From contig CP073041.1 in assembly GCA_025370055.1 (NCBI GenBank), positions 3,906,001 to 3,970,000 of the forward strand: 64,000 nucleotides of DNA, in the 5' to 3' direction. The number at the start of each line of letters is the position of its first letter. Position 1 is the first letter of the stretch. Origin of the DNA: Woronichinia naegeliana WA131. GTDB lineage: Bacteria > Cyanobacteriota > Cyanobacteriia > Cyanobacteriales > Microcystaceae. Shown in pieces: positions 28,046 to 35,995 of the stretch. Position numbers and translations under genes: made by a program. The notes under the pieces were generated by a model. The model did no database searches. It was not told the DNA's origin and saw nothing but the letters and a program-made list of their open reading frames with translations.

Positions 28046-28275
28046 GATAATTTTTTTTGCTACTTAAAAATTCTAAACTAGTTGTGTTGACTAGATTTCT
28101 TTAACTTTTTTTATCAACTCAACTTACAAAACGGCGATCGCAATTTCAAACCAAAATGATCGCGGTTTTAAAGTTTAATCAACAGGACAGTGGAGATCGC
28201 ACTATTTTGATTATGTGTGATTTAGATATGCAACAGCTTATCTTATTAAAAAGATATTATAGAACAGTCAAGATA
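28046..28275. other. Non-coding gap with HIP1 repeats upstream of mntA
   Basis: It contains GGCGATCGCAATTTCAAA and TTAAAGTTTAATCAACAGGACAG-type units like those at 62630-62870. It presumably holds the mntA promoter on its left side and the 3' end of the HEPN/DUF262 transcript on its right side. No gene seen. Confidence 0.5.
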
Positions 28276-28956
28276 TCACTTCAAGTAATTTTGTTGATCA
28301 ACGTAATTTTGAACATCCATCAAAACTTGTTTTAAAAATAAAGTCACTCTTTTTTGCATTGCGAGTAAATCACCTGATGTATAATTACGACTTTTTTCAG
28401 AAAACGAACTATATCCATGAGCGAGATCTTTTCTAGCATTTTTAACGATGAGTAAATCTTCACCATTTGTCATATTACCAACTTGTTTTGTAAGTGTAAT
28501 TCCGTAATTTTTTAAGGTTTCTTTGATTTTTTTAGCATCTAAATTACCAGCAAAGGATAGATCTTTATCGGCTGAGATGGTAATGAGAGTAATAGCTATA
28601 GTCGGCTGCCATACTTTATCTTTCAAAGAAGAATCTTTTAAAATCTTAATAATATGATTTTGAAAACTCTGATTCAAATCATCGAAAGAAATTTGGTTAT
28701 TTTTCAAGTCGTCATAGATGTATTCGACTGCTCTTCGTATCGTTGATTCTACCAAATTATAAAGCAGTAAAAAGACCGTCGCTTTCAGTGTTTCTTCTAG
28801 TTCTGAATCAAGAGATTTGATTTTATTTCGATTAGCAGAGTGATCTCCAATACTTAATTGAATCATTTTTGACTCAACATTTTTTAGCCATAGACAATAT
28901 TGCTTAACTTCTTTTGATTTTTCTTGGAAATCTTGAATTAATCCTGAATCACTCAT
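28276..28956 (-). CDS. MAE_28990/MAE_18760-type HEPN nuclease
   Basis: 226 residues, helical. It contains the ribonuclease motif of HEPN proteins at R175 to H180 (NARKDLAHG, RX4H), preceded by the long helices LEETLKATVFLLLYNLVESTI that form the HEPN dimer core. This is the arrangement of the HEPN families predicted to accompany DUF262-type genes in cyanobacteria (founder names from Microcystis). Its ATG overlaps the stop of the DUF262 gene by 4 bp, so the two are co-translated. The probable role is an RNA-cleaving effector unleashed by its DUF262 partner during phage or plasmid challenge; this is a family-based prediction. Confidence 0.75.
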   Translation of the reverse strand: MSDSGLIQDFQEKSKEVKQYCLWLKNVESKMIQLSIGDHSANRNKIKSLDSELEETLKATVFLLLYNLVESTIRRAVEYIYDDLKNNQISFDDLNQSFQNHIIKILKDSSLKDKVWQPTIAITLITISADKDLSFAGNLDAKKIKETLKNYGITLTKQVGNMTNGEDLLIVKNARKDLAHGYSSFSEKSRNYTSGDLLAMQKRVTLFLKQVLMDVQNYVDQQNYLK

Positions 28957-30086
28957 GGCTTCAATAAATAATCCCTAACATATTCAATGCGCTGTTCAAC
29001 TTTCTGTCTCGAACTACTGGAATTTTTATCTGTTAAACGATCAAAACGATCAGTCTTTAAGAAATCAAAGTTTTTACAGCTTAGATTTGGATTTTCTCTT
29101 AAAGCAAGGGAAATGCCAACCGAAATTGATTCAAACTTACTTCTAGTTGTTGGTCTTATTTCCTTAACTCCAACCCTGAAAACCTCTGGACAATTTTTAG
29201 ACACAAAATCAAGCATTGAATTAAATTCTTGATTTATTTGGTTGATTTTGTCATCAAAATCTTTTAAGTTTTTTTCTCTCAATTTCTTAAGTTCTTCATT
29301 TTGATTAATCAAAAAATCGTCTAAAAAAACGTGAACTTTGCTAGGGTATTCTTTATATTTATATAGAAAAGCATAGAATCGTAAAACATATTCTTGGGGA
29401 TCTCTTCTATCTTTTTGAACTTGTGAAAAATGGCATAATTCTTGGAATTTTAAAGTTTTAGCAAGATCTTGGATAAGGTCTAAGAATAAGCCAGGTTGTC
29501 CTCCAATTCTCTTCTCCATTTCATTTAATTCAATACTACCTGAATTGATTCGCTCGAACAAATCGCGACGAATTCCTTCGTCAGCTTCTTCTGTAAGCTG
29601 GATCATTCGTAATGGTATTCTTCTAAATCTTTTTTGACGTGAACCAGAAAGATTGCCAAAACGTAAACCGTTTAACTCCGTGAGTTTTTTAAGATCTTTT
29701 AGAACTAATTCATTTTGAAGAAATCGAGCAAGAGTTCTCACCCGTTGAGTCCCGTCAATAATTTCCAATCGCGCAGAGTCCTCTGACTCAACTTCCGATG
29801 AAACATCCGCAATAAAGATATATGGGATAGGCAATCCTAGAAAAATTGACTCTATAAATTTAGATTGATTCTCATCACTCCATACCATTTCTCTTTGATA
29901 ATCTGGAATGAATATTTCATTTTCATCTTTATCTTCACCATCCAAATATTTCTGAACAATAATCTCAATTGGATATTCAAGAGTGTTATAGTCAACTGGT
30001 TTACTTTGTTGACGTATTTGCTCCTCTACTTTATTAATTTTGTCTGGATTAATTTTATCCGATGATATCTGAATTGTATTTATCAT
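28953..30086 (-). CDS. DUF262 (ParB/GmrS-like) protein
   Basis: 377 residues. Residues 56-130 hold the DUF262 hallmarks: IPDYQREMVWSDENQ (62-74), FLGLPIPYIFI, and the nucleotide-binding/nuclease motif DGTQRVRTL at 111-119. They are followed by the RINSGSIELNEMEKR segment. DUF262 is the ParB-like NTPase/nuclease domain found in type IV restriction enzyme GmrS and in many defence genes. There is no DUF1524 HNH domain at the C-terminus, so the nuclease function is probably supplied by the overlapping HEPN gene. It is the first gene of a two-gene operon. Confidence 0.82.
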   Translation of the reverse strand: MINTIQISSDKINPDKINKVEEQIRQQSKPVDYNTLEYPIEIIVQKYLDGEDKDENEIFIPDYQREMVWSDENQSKFIESIFLGLPIPYIFIADVSSEVESEDSARLEIIDGTQRVRTLARFLQNELVLKDLKKLTELNGLRFGNLSGSRQKRFRRIPLRMIQLTEEADEGIRRDLFERINSGSIELNEMEKRIGGQPGLFLDLIQDLAKTLKFQELCHFSQVQKDRRDPQEYVLRFYAFLYKYKEYPSKVHVFLDDFLINQNEELKKLREKNLKDFDDKINQINQEFNSMLDFVSKNCPEVFRVGVKEIRPTTRSKFESISVGISLALRENPNLSCKNFDFLKTDRFDRLTDKNSSSSRQKVEQRIEYVRDYLLKP

Positions 30087-30433
30087 AGTTTTTTGAAAAT
30101 TAAGGATATTTGCTTAACGAAATAACATTTGATTTTAACTACTTGTACTTAAGAATATAATTGAGGGCGTTGCTTAATCAGGGTATGAAATAGAATTTTG
30201 CATACATCTAGAAACCAGTGTGAGTCAATGTTTTAAAAATTGCATCTTTAGAGATTCATACCTCAAGTCAGCAACGCCGAGTTTTATCTAAATCTTGAGT
30301 TTGTAGATAATTTATTTTAGAAAAAAGACTTTTGCCTTAACTTTCGTGCGATTATCGATCCAGCCGGTTGGGTTAAGGAACGCAACCTGACTAGAGAAAT
30401 TATAACCTCATTTTCGATTACTGTGCAAGGACA
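30087..30433. other. Intergenic region containing a small inverted-repeat element
   Basis: The gap between the DUF262 gene and the envelope operon. Apart from the 113-bp inverted-repeat element (30166-30278) it holds AT-rich sequence and, near 30350-30400, a weak hairpin (CCAGCCGGTTGGG... CAACCTG) that could end the 34625-30434 operon. No gene seen. Confidence 0.4.
30166..30278. repeat. 113-bp inverted-repeat element (MITE-like)
   Basis: The ends GGCGTTGCT-N-AATCAGGGTATGAA and, inverted, GGCGTTGCTGACTTGAGGTATGAA are imperfect terminal repeats of about 24 bp. It is flanked by GAG (30163-30165 and 30279-30281), possibly a 3-bp duplication. A left-truncated relative lies at 26451-26548. No matching full-length IS is in the window. 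Confidence 0.6.
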
Positions 30434-31180
30434 TTAAGGCGCAGGAACCACACGGTAATAAACACCATTCGCACCATAGGCAGGACTAAACCAAACCCCG
30501 TTGTAGAGATAATAATTTGCATTTCCAATCGTCTGCATCGCCGCTCCTGGGGGTAAAGTCGGATAAATTGCTCCCATCGCATAGGCCGTACTTACGGCTC
30601 CTGCGGCGTAACCTTCTGCATAGGTATTGGCATTATTCGCATTAGCGGCTGTCGCTCCTATGACTGCTCCTGTAGCGGCGGCTCCTGCGGCATACCAACC
30701 CCCACAAGTCGTACAACCTGTCGAATAAGTGTTGACAACCGTTGGCGGATGATAGCCCCCGTAATAGGCTCCGCCGTAATAGTGGTCATAACCACCTGAT
30801 GCCGTTGCTCCATAAGCACCCGTCGCGTTCCAGGAACCGTCCCCACCCGATGCCGTTCCGCCGCGATAACCCGTCCCACTCCATGAACCATCGCCGCCCG
30901 AAGCAGAGCCACCGCGATAACCTGTCCCACTCCAGGAGCCATCGCCACCTGACGCAGAACTTCCTCGAAAGCCCGTGCCACTCCAGGAGCCATCGCCACC
31001 CGAAACCGATCCGCCGCGATAACCATCCGCACTCCAGGAACCATCACCCCCAGAAGCCGTTCCCCTGGCACCACTAGCACTCCAAGAGCCACCGCCACCG
31101 TGAAACATTGCTTGGGCTGGACTTAAATTTAGGCTAGTGAGTAAGAGACTCGTAAAACCGATCGCCATTATTTTTTTCAT
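30434..31180 (-). CDS. Exported glycine-rich repeat protein
   Basis: 248 residues with an N-terminal signal peptide (MKKIMAIGFTSLLLTSLNLS, cleavage after AQA). About six tandem copies of a ~17-residue unit follow, of the form SASGGDGSWSGTGYRGG (residues 28-130). Then come a Tyr/Gly-rich patch (YGGAYYGGYHPP), a CTTCGG pair, and an Ala-rich glycine-zipper-like segment (AAGAAATGAVIGATAANANN). The C-terminus (NYYLYNGVWFSPAYGANGVY) resembles the small domain often ending DUF3300-type envelope proteins. It is last in the six-gene operon, 24 bp after the DUF2092 gene. It is probably an extracellular or outer-membrane structural protein; the function is unknown. Confidence 0.7.
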   Translation of the reverse strand: MKKIMAIGFTSLLLTSLNLSPAQAMFHGGGGSWSASGARGTASGGDGSWSADGYRGGSVSGGDGSWSGTGFRGSSASGGDGSWSGTGYRGGSASGGDGSWSGTGYRGGTASGGDGSWNATGAYGATASGGYDHYYGGAYYGGYHPPTVVNTYSTGCTTCGGWYAAGAAATGAVIGATAANANNANTYAEGYAAGAVSTAYAMGAIYPTLPPGAAMQTIGNANYYLYNGVWFSPAYGANGVYYRVVPAP

Positions 31181-31204
31181 AGAATTAACCTCAAAAATAG
31201 AAAA

Positions 31205-32071
31205 TTAGGGTTTAGAAACAGGCTTTTTCTCAAGCGGTTCGGGTTCAGGACGTTTAAAGGGAATGGGTTTCGCCGAATTCGCACGGGTCGAACCAAAGGT
31301 ATCAGCAGAAATAGGTACATCTAACTGCCAATTGGAAAATGCCACTTGATGGCGTAACCGTGAGGGATCATTTCGATAAACTGCCCGAATCATGCGGGGT
31401 AATTTGTCCTTTGTGCCGATCCAAATTTGGGCAAAAACTTTATCAGTAGCGATCGCAATCATGTCGGTAGTTGTACCATCAATAACTTGAGATTGACCAA
31501 TATAAAAGGCCGTTTTTAAATCCCCTGCAATATCTCCATAGGGATCAGCCACTAAAAAATCCATAAATGGAAAATAAATGGCCGCTGTGTCATAGGCAAA
31601 TTTTAACGCTTGATCAATGGTGTCAGGAGCCTCGGCGATCGCCACTAAATTTTCTGTAGGTGCAAAAGCTACTAAGGTCTTACCGTTGTAATAAAACTCT
31701 GAGGCGGGGCCATCGCCAGGGGAAATAACTTGTAACTTATTCGGTCGTTGCAAAATTACATTAGACAGGGTGTGATAGGCCAAAGCTGGCCCCAAACGAC
31801 TCGGACTTTCATAGGTGGTAACTGCGGTAAATTGTAAAGTGCGAGCTTTTGCTAGGCGATCGCTCATGGCTTTGAGAATTGCGATCGCTTTTGGTTCCAA
31901 ATTTTTCTGGGGATTGGCCGAAATTAAAGGCTGATTAAGTGGAGCAGTTTTGGGTAAATTATCAGCCCTCACACTCGAAATCAAAAAACAGCTACCAATC
32001 AGAGGAAAAGCAACTAAAAGCAATGGAGTAATCAATAATCTCAAATAAAATTTTGGGAAAATTTTGTGCAT
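31205..32071 (-). CDS. DUF2092 family exported protein
   Basis: 288 residues. A signal anchor or signal peptide at residues 9-36 (LRLLITPLLLVAFPLIGSCF) is followed by a LolA/LppX-like beta-rich domain typical of DUF2092: LKAMSDRLAKARTLQFTAVT, LQRPNKLQVISPGDG, FYYNGKTLVAFAPTENLVA, QIWIGTKDKLPRMIRAVYR, and VPISADTFGS. The C-terminus is Pro/Lys-rich. By fold it may bind lipids or polymer in the periplasm. Neighbours in the operon are the formylglycine-generating-enzyme-like gene 13 bp upstream and the Gly-rich gene 24 bp downstream. The family has no established biochemical role. Confidence 0.75.
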   Translation of the reverse strand: MHKIFPKFYLRLLITPLLLVAFPLIGSCFLISSVRADNLPKTAPLNQPLISANPQKNLEPKAIAILKAMSDRLAKARTLQFTAVTTYESPSRLGPALAYHTLSNVILQRPNKLQVISPGDGPASEFYYNGKTLVAFAPTENLVAIAEAPDTIDQALKFAYDTAAIYFPFMDFLVADPYGDIAGDLKTAFYIGQSQVIDGTTTDMIAIATDKVFAQIWIGTKDKLPRMIRAVYRNDPSRLRHQVAFSNWQLDVPISADTFGSTRANSAKPIPFKRPEPEPLEKKPVSKP

Positions 32072-32084
32072 AAAAATCTATAAA

Positions 32085-33059
32085 TTATTCAGCTTTATTA
32101 ACTAAACGAAAACCAATGTGGGAAGTTCCTGTATCAGGGGATTGTGCTTCCCGTGCAGAGGGACGATACCGACTGCAATAATTGCGAGCGCATAAAAACG
32201 AACCGCCTTTAATAACGTGTTTGGCAACGCCTGGATCACGGGGATCAAAACTTGCTTTTTCGTTATTCATAACTGGATCAACTTGATGGGCTTGGCGATC
32301 ATGTCCCACCTCATACCAATCCTGCGTCCATTCCCACACATTACCTGTCATATCGTACAAGCCATAGCCATTAGGGGGAAACGAACCTATGGGAGCCGTA
32401 CCGAAATAACCATCTTCCTTGGTATTTTTGACGGGAAATTCTCCCTGCCAAGTATTGGCTTTTTTGGGGTTATAGGTGTTACCCCATGCAAAAATCTGGT
32501 CTTTTAGGCCCCCTCGTGCCGCAAATTCCCATTGTGCTTCCGTTGGTAATGCTTTTCCAGCCCAGTTTGCATAGGCTTGGGCATCTTCAAAAGCTACATG
32601 AACAACGGGATGATTTTCCTTCCCTTGAATCGTACTACTTAGACCTTCAGGATGTTGCCAATCTGCTCCTGGTTGCCAATGCCACCAACTTAATTCTGCG
32701 ATCGCTTGCCCTGGGGATAATGCTTGAAAGACGACGGAACCAGGCGATCGCTCCTCTTCCGTTAGTTCAGGAAATTGTTCTTTCGATAAGGGTCGTTCGG
32801 CAACAGTAAGATAACCTGTCTCTTTCACAAACTGGGCAAATTGGGCATTGGTTATCTCCTGGGCATCCAAACAAAAGGGGCTAACCGTAACCGCTTCAGC
32901 AGATCGTTCCTCTGGCCATTGATTATCAGCTCCCATCCGAAAAGTTCCCCCTGGCATTTCCACCATACCGTCAGGACAGGCCCAAGCCATTGGACTCAGG
33001 AGCAACCAAACGGCGATCGCGAACCAAAAGACCCCTAACTGTTTAAAGAATAAAGCCAT
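32085..33059 (-). CDS. Exported formylglycine-generating enzyme-like (SUMF1/FGE) protein
   Basis: 324 residues: a hydrophobic export signal (residues 8-27, ending in AWAC), then a complete SUMF1/FGE fold: MVEMPGGTFRMGADNQWPEE, SPFCLDAQEITNAQFAQFV, HPVVHVAFEDAQAYANWAGK, LPTEAQWEFAARGG, NGYGLYDMTGNVWEWTQDWY and the C-terminal GGSFLCARNYCSRYRPSAR. The two cysteines C290 and C295 sit exactly where aerobic FGEs have the copper-binding, catalytic Cys pair (Cys336/Cys341 of human FGE). Most SUMF1-like proteins of bacteria lack these, so this one may really convert Cys to formylglycine, for example in a sulfatase. No sulfatase is in the window. Cys28 at the signal end could alternatively be a lipobox-like residue. 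Confidence 0.85.
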   Translation of the reverse strand: MALFFKQLGVFWFAIAVWLLLSPMAWACPDGMVEMPGGTFRMGADNQWPEERSAEAVTVSPFCLDAQEITNAQFAQFVKETGYLTVAERPLSKEQFPELTEEERSPGSVVFQALSPGQAIAELSWWHWQPGADWQHPEGLSSTIQGKENHPVVHVAFEDAQAYANWAGKALPTEAQWEFAARGGLKDQIFAWGNTYNPKKANTWQGEFPVKNTKEDGYFGTAPIGSFPPNGYGLYDMTGNVWEWTQDWYEVGHDRQAHQVDPVMNNEKASFDPRDPGVAKHVIKGGSFLCARNYCSRYRPSAREAQSPDTGTSHIGFRLVNKAE

Positions 33060-33064
33060 ACAAC

Positions 33065-33604
33065 CTATTCATTGAACATAGAGGCAGGAACTTGCGTAGA
33101 AAAATCCCCACAGATTAAAGCAAGCTTAGTGGGATTATTCAAATCAGTTCCTCGGACAAGTTGAGGATCGGCGGGACGAATGGTTCCTGGTTTATTATTC
33201 TCACAAATAATTGTCGTAATTTTAGGATTTTGATTTGGGGTGAGAAATGCAGCCCCCACATAGGCTTTCAACTGATCTTTTAAAGGAGATTGGGCTGGAA
33301 TAACGTAACTATATGCCGCTTCCGACGTTGTTCGTACCGCATAGTCAAAGGTTTGAGGTAGAATAACCCCAAAGTCTTGTTGAATATTGTCAACTGTTGC
33401 TTTAAATTGACCATTTGTTTGGTAATAGGTACGCTGGCCCTCAGTCATTTTGGCAACAGCTTGTAGCGCGGCATTTTGAGCCTGATCAGGTGGATTATCC
33501 TGGGCTTGGACGGGAGCAATGAGGGAAAATTTTTGTCCTAAAAAACCTAATAGAACAGAGGAAATTGTCCCTAACAAGAAAATAGAAATCTTGCGTACAG
33601 CCAT
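33065..33604 (-). CDS. Type IV pilin-like G/H family protein
   Basis: 179 residues with an N-terminal export helix (residues 7-34, ending APVQAQ). The domain that follows recalls the C-terminal part of cyanobacterial type IV pilin-like G/H proteins: LQAVAKMTEGQRTYYQTNGQ, FGVILPQTFDYAVRTTSEAA, YSYVIPA, LKAYVGAAFLT and a paired-Cys end (TTIICENNKPG ... LALICGDFS). It lacks the classical pilin cleavage motif (GFTLIE), so it is probably a secreted soluble or anchored derivative rather than a pilus subunit. It lies 5 bp upstream of the FGE-like gene. Confidence 0.7.
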   Translation of the reverse strand: MAVRKISIFLLGTISSVLLGFLGQKFSLIAPVQAQDNPPDQAQNAALQAVAKMTEGQRTYYQTNGQFKATVDNIQQDFGVILPQTFDYAVRTTSEAAYSYVIPAQSPLKDQLKAYVGAAFLTPNQNPKITTIICENNKPGTIRPADPQLVRGTDLNNPTKLALICGDFSTQVPASMFNE

Positions 33605-33642
33605 AATTCAAATGTCTCCAGTAGTTGTTAATAGGATAACAA

Positions 33643-34131
33643 TCATTGCGGTGGTTTAAAGAAAAATTTGCTAAGATTACCTTTGCCTAAATACTGGTCA
33701 AGTTCCTGAAAAATGTTGTGAATTAAGAAAACGGCTGAGACGCAGAGGAGAATCGCTAAAAAACGATCAAAACTGCGAGTCTTTAGGAATAGGGTCAAGG
33801 CTGGTATTAGGGCCTTCGTTTCGTGATAAGCATGAAAAAGATTTTCAATCAAACTCAACACGAAAACCGCAAATGTATAAACCGCAGTTTTGTAAAGAAC
33901 TTGGAGATAACGAGGAGATTCGGCAAAACGATTCATCCAAGGAGTCATATCCATAATCGCGACGGATTTAGCTGAAACTAAGGCATAAATCACAACTTTG
34001 GTAAAAATACTGACATCAACCGAAAACTCCTTCAGAAAAAGCTTCATCAGAATGAGAATATACCCATAGCCAATAAAGAAAAAAAGACTAAGAGAGCCAA
34101 TTTTCTTGAGTTCGTGTTTTAGAGCTTCCAT
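33643..34131 (-). CDS. Multi-pass membrane protein of unknown function
   Basis: 162 residues with about four hydrophobic segments (near residues 14-33, 40-58, 80-98 and 122-142), a cytoplasmic-looking basic C-terminus (GKGNLSKFFFKPPQ) and no recognisable catalytic motif. It is the second gene of the six-gene operon, 5 bp after the glycine-zipper gene and 38 bp before the pilin-like gene. The acidic, Tyr-rich loop around FAESPRYLQVLYK is the most polar internal stretch. I cannot assign a family. Confidence 0.65.
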   Translation of the reverse strand: MEALKHELKKIGSLSLFFFIGYGYILILMKLFLKEFSVDVSIFTKVVIYALVSAKSVAIMDMTPWMNRFAESPRYLQVLYKTAVYTFAVFVLSLIENLFHAYHETKALIPALTLFLKTRSFDRFLAILLCVSAVFLIHNIFQELDQYLGKGNLSKFFFKPPQ

Positions 34132-34136
34132 AATAA

Positions 34137-34625
34137 TTAATTAACGGTATAACCGCGTCCCTGCATACAAGCTGTCCATGCACTATAGTAGGTTTGCAAT
34201 TGTTGTTGTTCTGCTTTATTTGTCTGGGCTTGAACTTGAGCCTGTTGCTGTTGTTCTTCCCGCTTCCGAAATAATCCAGCTAAAGCTCCCACGCCTGCAC
34301 CGATCGCCGCACCTTCCCCCACATTTCCGCCGATCGCCCCACCTACGACACCGAGGAGAGAACCTTTTGCGGCTCCTTGTACCACTTGACCTTGTTGGGA
34401 AGATTGAGTAGTGGTAGCAGTGGACAATTGGGAAGGATCAACCCCTGTTTGTTGTTTTGCCCAAGTGTAGCAAGCAAAATGATCCTGTTGTTGTTGTTCT
34501 GGAGTTTGCCCTTTGGTCGGGTAGGCAAAAGGTTCAGGGAATTGCTGTTGAGCTAACACTAAATTCGTCGGTAATAAAATAGAACTTAAAAGCCCTAGGC
34601 TAATTCTTTGGATTTTGGGAGCCAT
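34137..34625 (-). CDS. Exported glycine-zipper (YMGG-like) protein
   Basis: 162 residues: a signal peptide (LGLLSSILLPTNLVLAQ), then DHFACYTWAKQQTGVDPSQL, a typical YMGG-family segment with a single Cys. A glycine zipper follows at residues 84-112 (AAKGSLLGVVGGAIGGNVGE ... AIGAGVGALAGLF). Then come a Gln-rich helix and a C-terminal block AWTACMQGRGYTV with a second Cys. Such proteins are found in the periplasm or outer membrane of Gram-negative bacteria. It is the first gene of the envelope operon. A 148-bp K-type MITE begins 17 bp upstream of its ATG, so the MITE interior or far side must supply the promoter. Confidence 0.75.
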   Translation of the reverse strand: MAPKIQRISLGLLSSILLPTNLVLAQQQFPEPFAYPTKGQTPEQQQQDHFACYTWAKQQTGVDPSQLSTATTTQSSQQGQVVQGAAKGSLLGVVGGAIGGNVGEGAAIGAGVGALAGLFRKREEQQQQAQVQAQTNKAEQQQLQTYYSAWTACMQGRGYTVN

Positions 34626-34642
34626 AAATTGAGATTAGATAA

Positions 34643-34790
34643 GGGTGTGACCTCTAATTGATAAATCCTTGTTTAATGAGTCCTTTTGCCGGTAGATACT
34701 TCAGAACATCGTATGTTACGATTGATTGAAAAATCGATGTCCAGTAAACTTTTTAAAAACCTTATTTAATATCAACTAGAGGTCGCACCC
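34643..34790. repeat. 148-bp MITE related to ISKra4-K
   Basis: The ends are GGGTGTGACCTCTAATTGAT and, inverted, GGGTGCGACCTCTAGTTGAT, matching the ISKra4-K TIR with one to three differences. It is flanked by a perfect 8-bp duplication TTAGATAA (34635-34642 and 34791-34798). It sits 17 bp upstream of the first gene of the envelope operon. Non-coding. Confidence 0.92.
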
Positions 34791-34798
34791 TTAGATAA

Positions 34799-34981
34799 AA
34801 TACTTGGCAAGTCACTAAGGTTAATATCGAGGACTGTTTAAGGTACACTCAGATAATTTATTCAACATCAGTGAAGAAGTTTGACGAAAAATTTCTGGAA
34901 AGGATGGAACATCTTGCAGTAATCATTGAAAAACACCGACGAATTGAGTTGCGATTTGTTCCTTGAAAGCATTCTGATGAT
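34799..34981. other. Intergenic sequence, no feature recognised
   Basis: 183 bp between two MITEs. One frame on the plus strand reads short peptide-like stretches (for example FDEKFLERMEHLAVIIEKHR), but there is no start or length to support a gene. It could be a relic of a small ORF cut by the MITE at 34982. Confidence 0.3.
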
Positions 34982-35108
34982 CAGGGCAAACGCATCAAAA
35001 TTCTAGACTCCTTATCTGATAAGACTTTCAGCGTTTCATAAAAAATCAATCATGATCTCGGAAACCTTTATCCAGCCTACCTTTCAAAAATAAGATGCGT
35101 TCGCCCTG
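34982..35108. repeat. 127-bp MITE related to ISAs1-X, copy 2 (inverted)
   Basis: Same length and ends as copies 1 and 3, in the opposite orientation. One base change lies in the left arm (CGCATCAAAATTC for CGCATCTAAATTC) and one in the right TIR. There is no clear duplication at the flanks. It lies 87 bp upstream of rpe. Confidence 0.88.
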
Positions 35109-35195
35109 AGAATCAAACCGTCGATAGTTACAGAAAATACCATTTTTGTTTACACTGAAGCCATAGCCAAAGTTTGCCTCAGTTAAGAAATAGTC

Positions 35196-35891
35196 ATGTC
35201 CCAAAAACCCATTGTCGTTTCCCCCTCGATTTTATCGGCAGATTTTAGTCGCTTAGGGGAAGAGATTGAAGCTGTTGATCGGGCCGGAGCCGATTGGATC
35301 CATGTAGATGTCATGGATGGACGCTTTGTTCCCAATATCACCATTGGCCCCTTGATTGTGGAAGCCATTCGTCCCTATACAAAAAAGCCTTTAGATGTTC
35401 ATTTAATGATCGTTGAACCCGAAAAATATGTAGCAGACTTTGCGAAGGCAGGGGCAGATATTATCTCGGTTCATGCAGAACACAATGCTTCTCCCCATTT
35501 ACACCGGACTCTTTGTCAGATTCGGGAATTGGGTAAACAGTCTGGGGTTGTGCTCAATCCTTCGACTCCTTTGGACTTTTTGGAATATGTGCTGCCCGTT
35601 TGTGACTTGGTGTTAATTATGAGTGTTAACCCTGGTTTTGGTGGCCAAAGTTTTATTGCTGAAATGGTTCCCAAAATTAAACAACTGCGTCGGATGTGTG
35701 ATGAGCAGGGCTTAGATCCCTGGATCGAAGTCGATGGCGGACTAAAACCCAATAATACCTGGCAAGTTTTAGAAGCGGGTGCTAATGCGATTGTTGCAGG
35801 TTCGGCTGTCTTTAAGGCTCCCAATTATGCAGAGGCGATCGAAGGGGTACGTCATAGTAAACGCCCTGAACCTCAACTCGTTGGTGTATAG
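35196..35891 (+). CDS. rpe: Ribulose-phosphate 3-epimerase
   Basis: 231 residues, a complete (beta/alpha)8 epimerase of the Calvin-Benson and pentose phosphate pathways, interconverting ribulose-5-phosphate and xylulose-5-phosphate. Visible motifs: [35 protein letters not shown] (metal ligands His and catalytic Asp), [11 protein letters not shown] (metal His), [15 protein letters not shown] (phosphate loop), and [11 protein letters not shown] with the second catalytic Asp and GSAVF. The ATG at 35196 gives the standard N-terminus. Essential for carbon fixation in cyanobacteria. The upstream space contains a MITE 87 bp from the start, so promoter displacement or replacement is possible. Confidence 0.96.
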   Translation: MSQKPIVVSPSILSADFSRLGEEIEAVDRAGADWIHVDVMDGRFVPNITIGPLIVEAIRPYTKKPLDVHLMIVEPEKYVADFAKAGADIISVHAEHNASPHLHRTLCQIRELGKQSGVVLNPSTPLDFLEYVLPVCDLVLIMSVNPGFGGQSFIAEMVPKIKQLRRMCDEQGLDPWIEVDGGLKPNNTWQVLEAGANAIVAGSAVFKAPNYAEAIEGVRHSKRPEPQLVGV

Positions 35892-35995
35892 CCTTCTCTG
35901 TTTAACTTGACAGGGTTAGAAAGACTAGAAAGGCGATCGCTTAGGAGTGCAAGTCGGTAATCCCAGGGTCGTCTTTTTGGTTTTTAATTTATGCT

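Noticed and set aside
30790-31100. Tandem DNA repeats that look at first like a CRISPR array
   Set aside because: The repeats are in frame, encode a Gly-rich exported protein with a signal peptide, and have no unique spacers of constant length.
34799-34981. Short peptide-like frame between two MITEs
   Set aside because: Too short, no start with ribosome site, no recognisable family.
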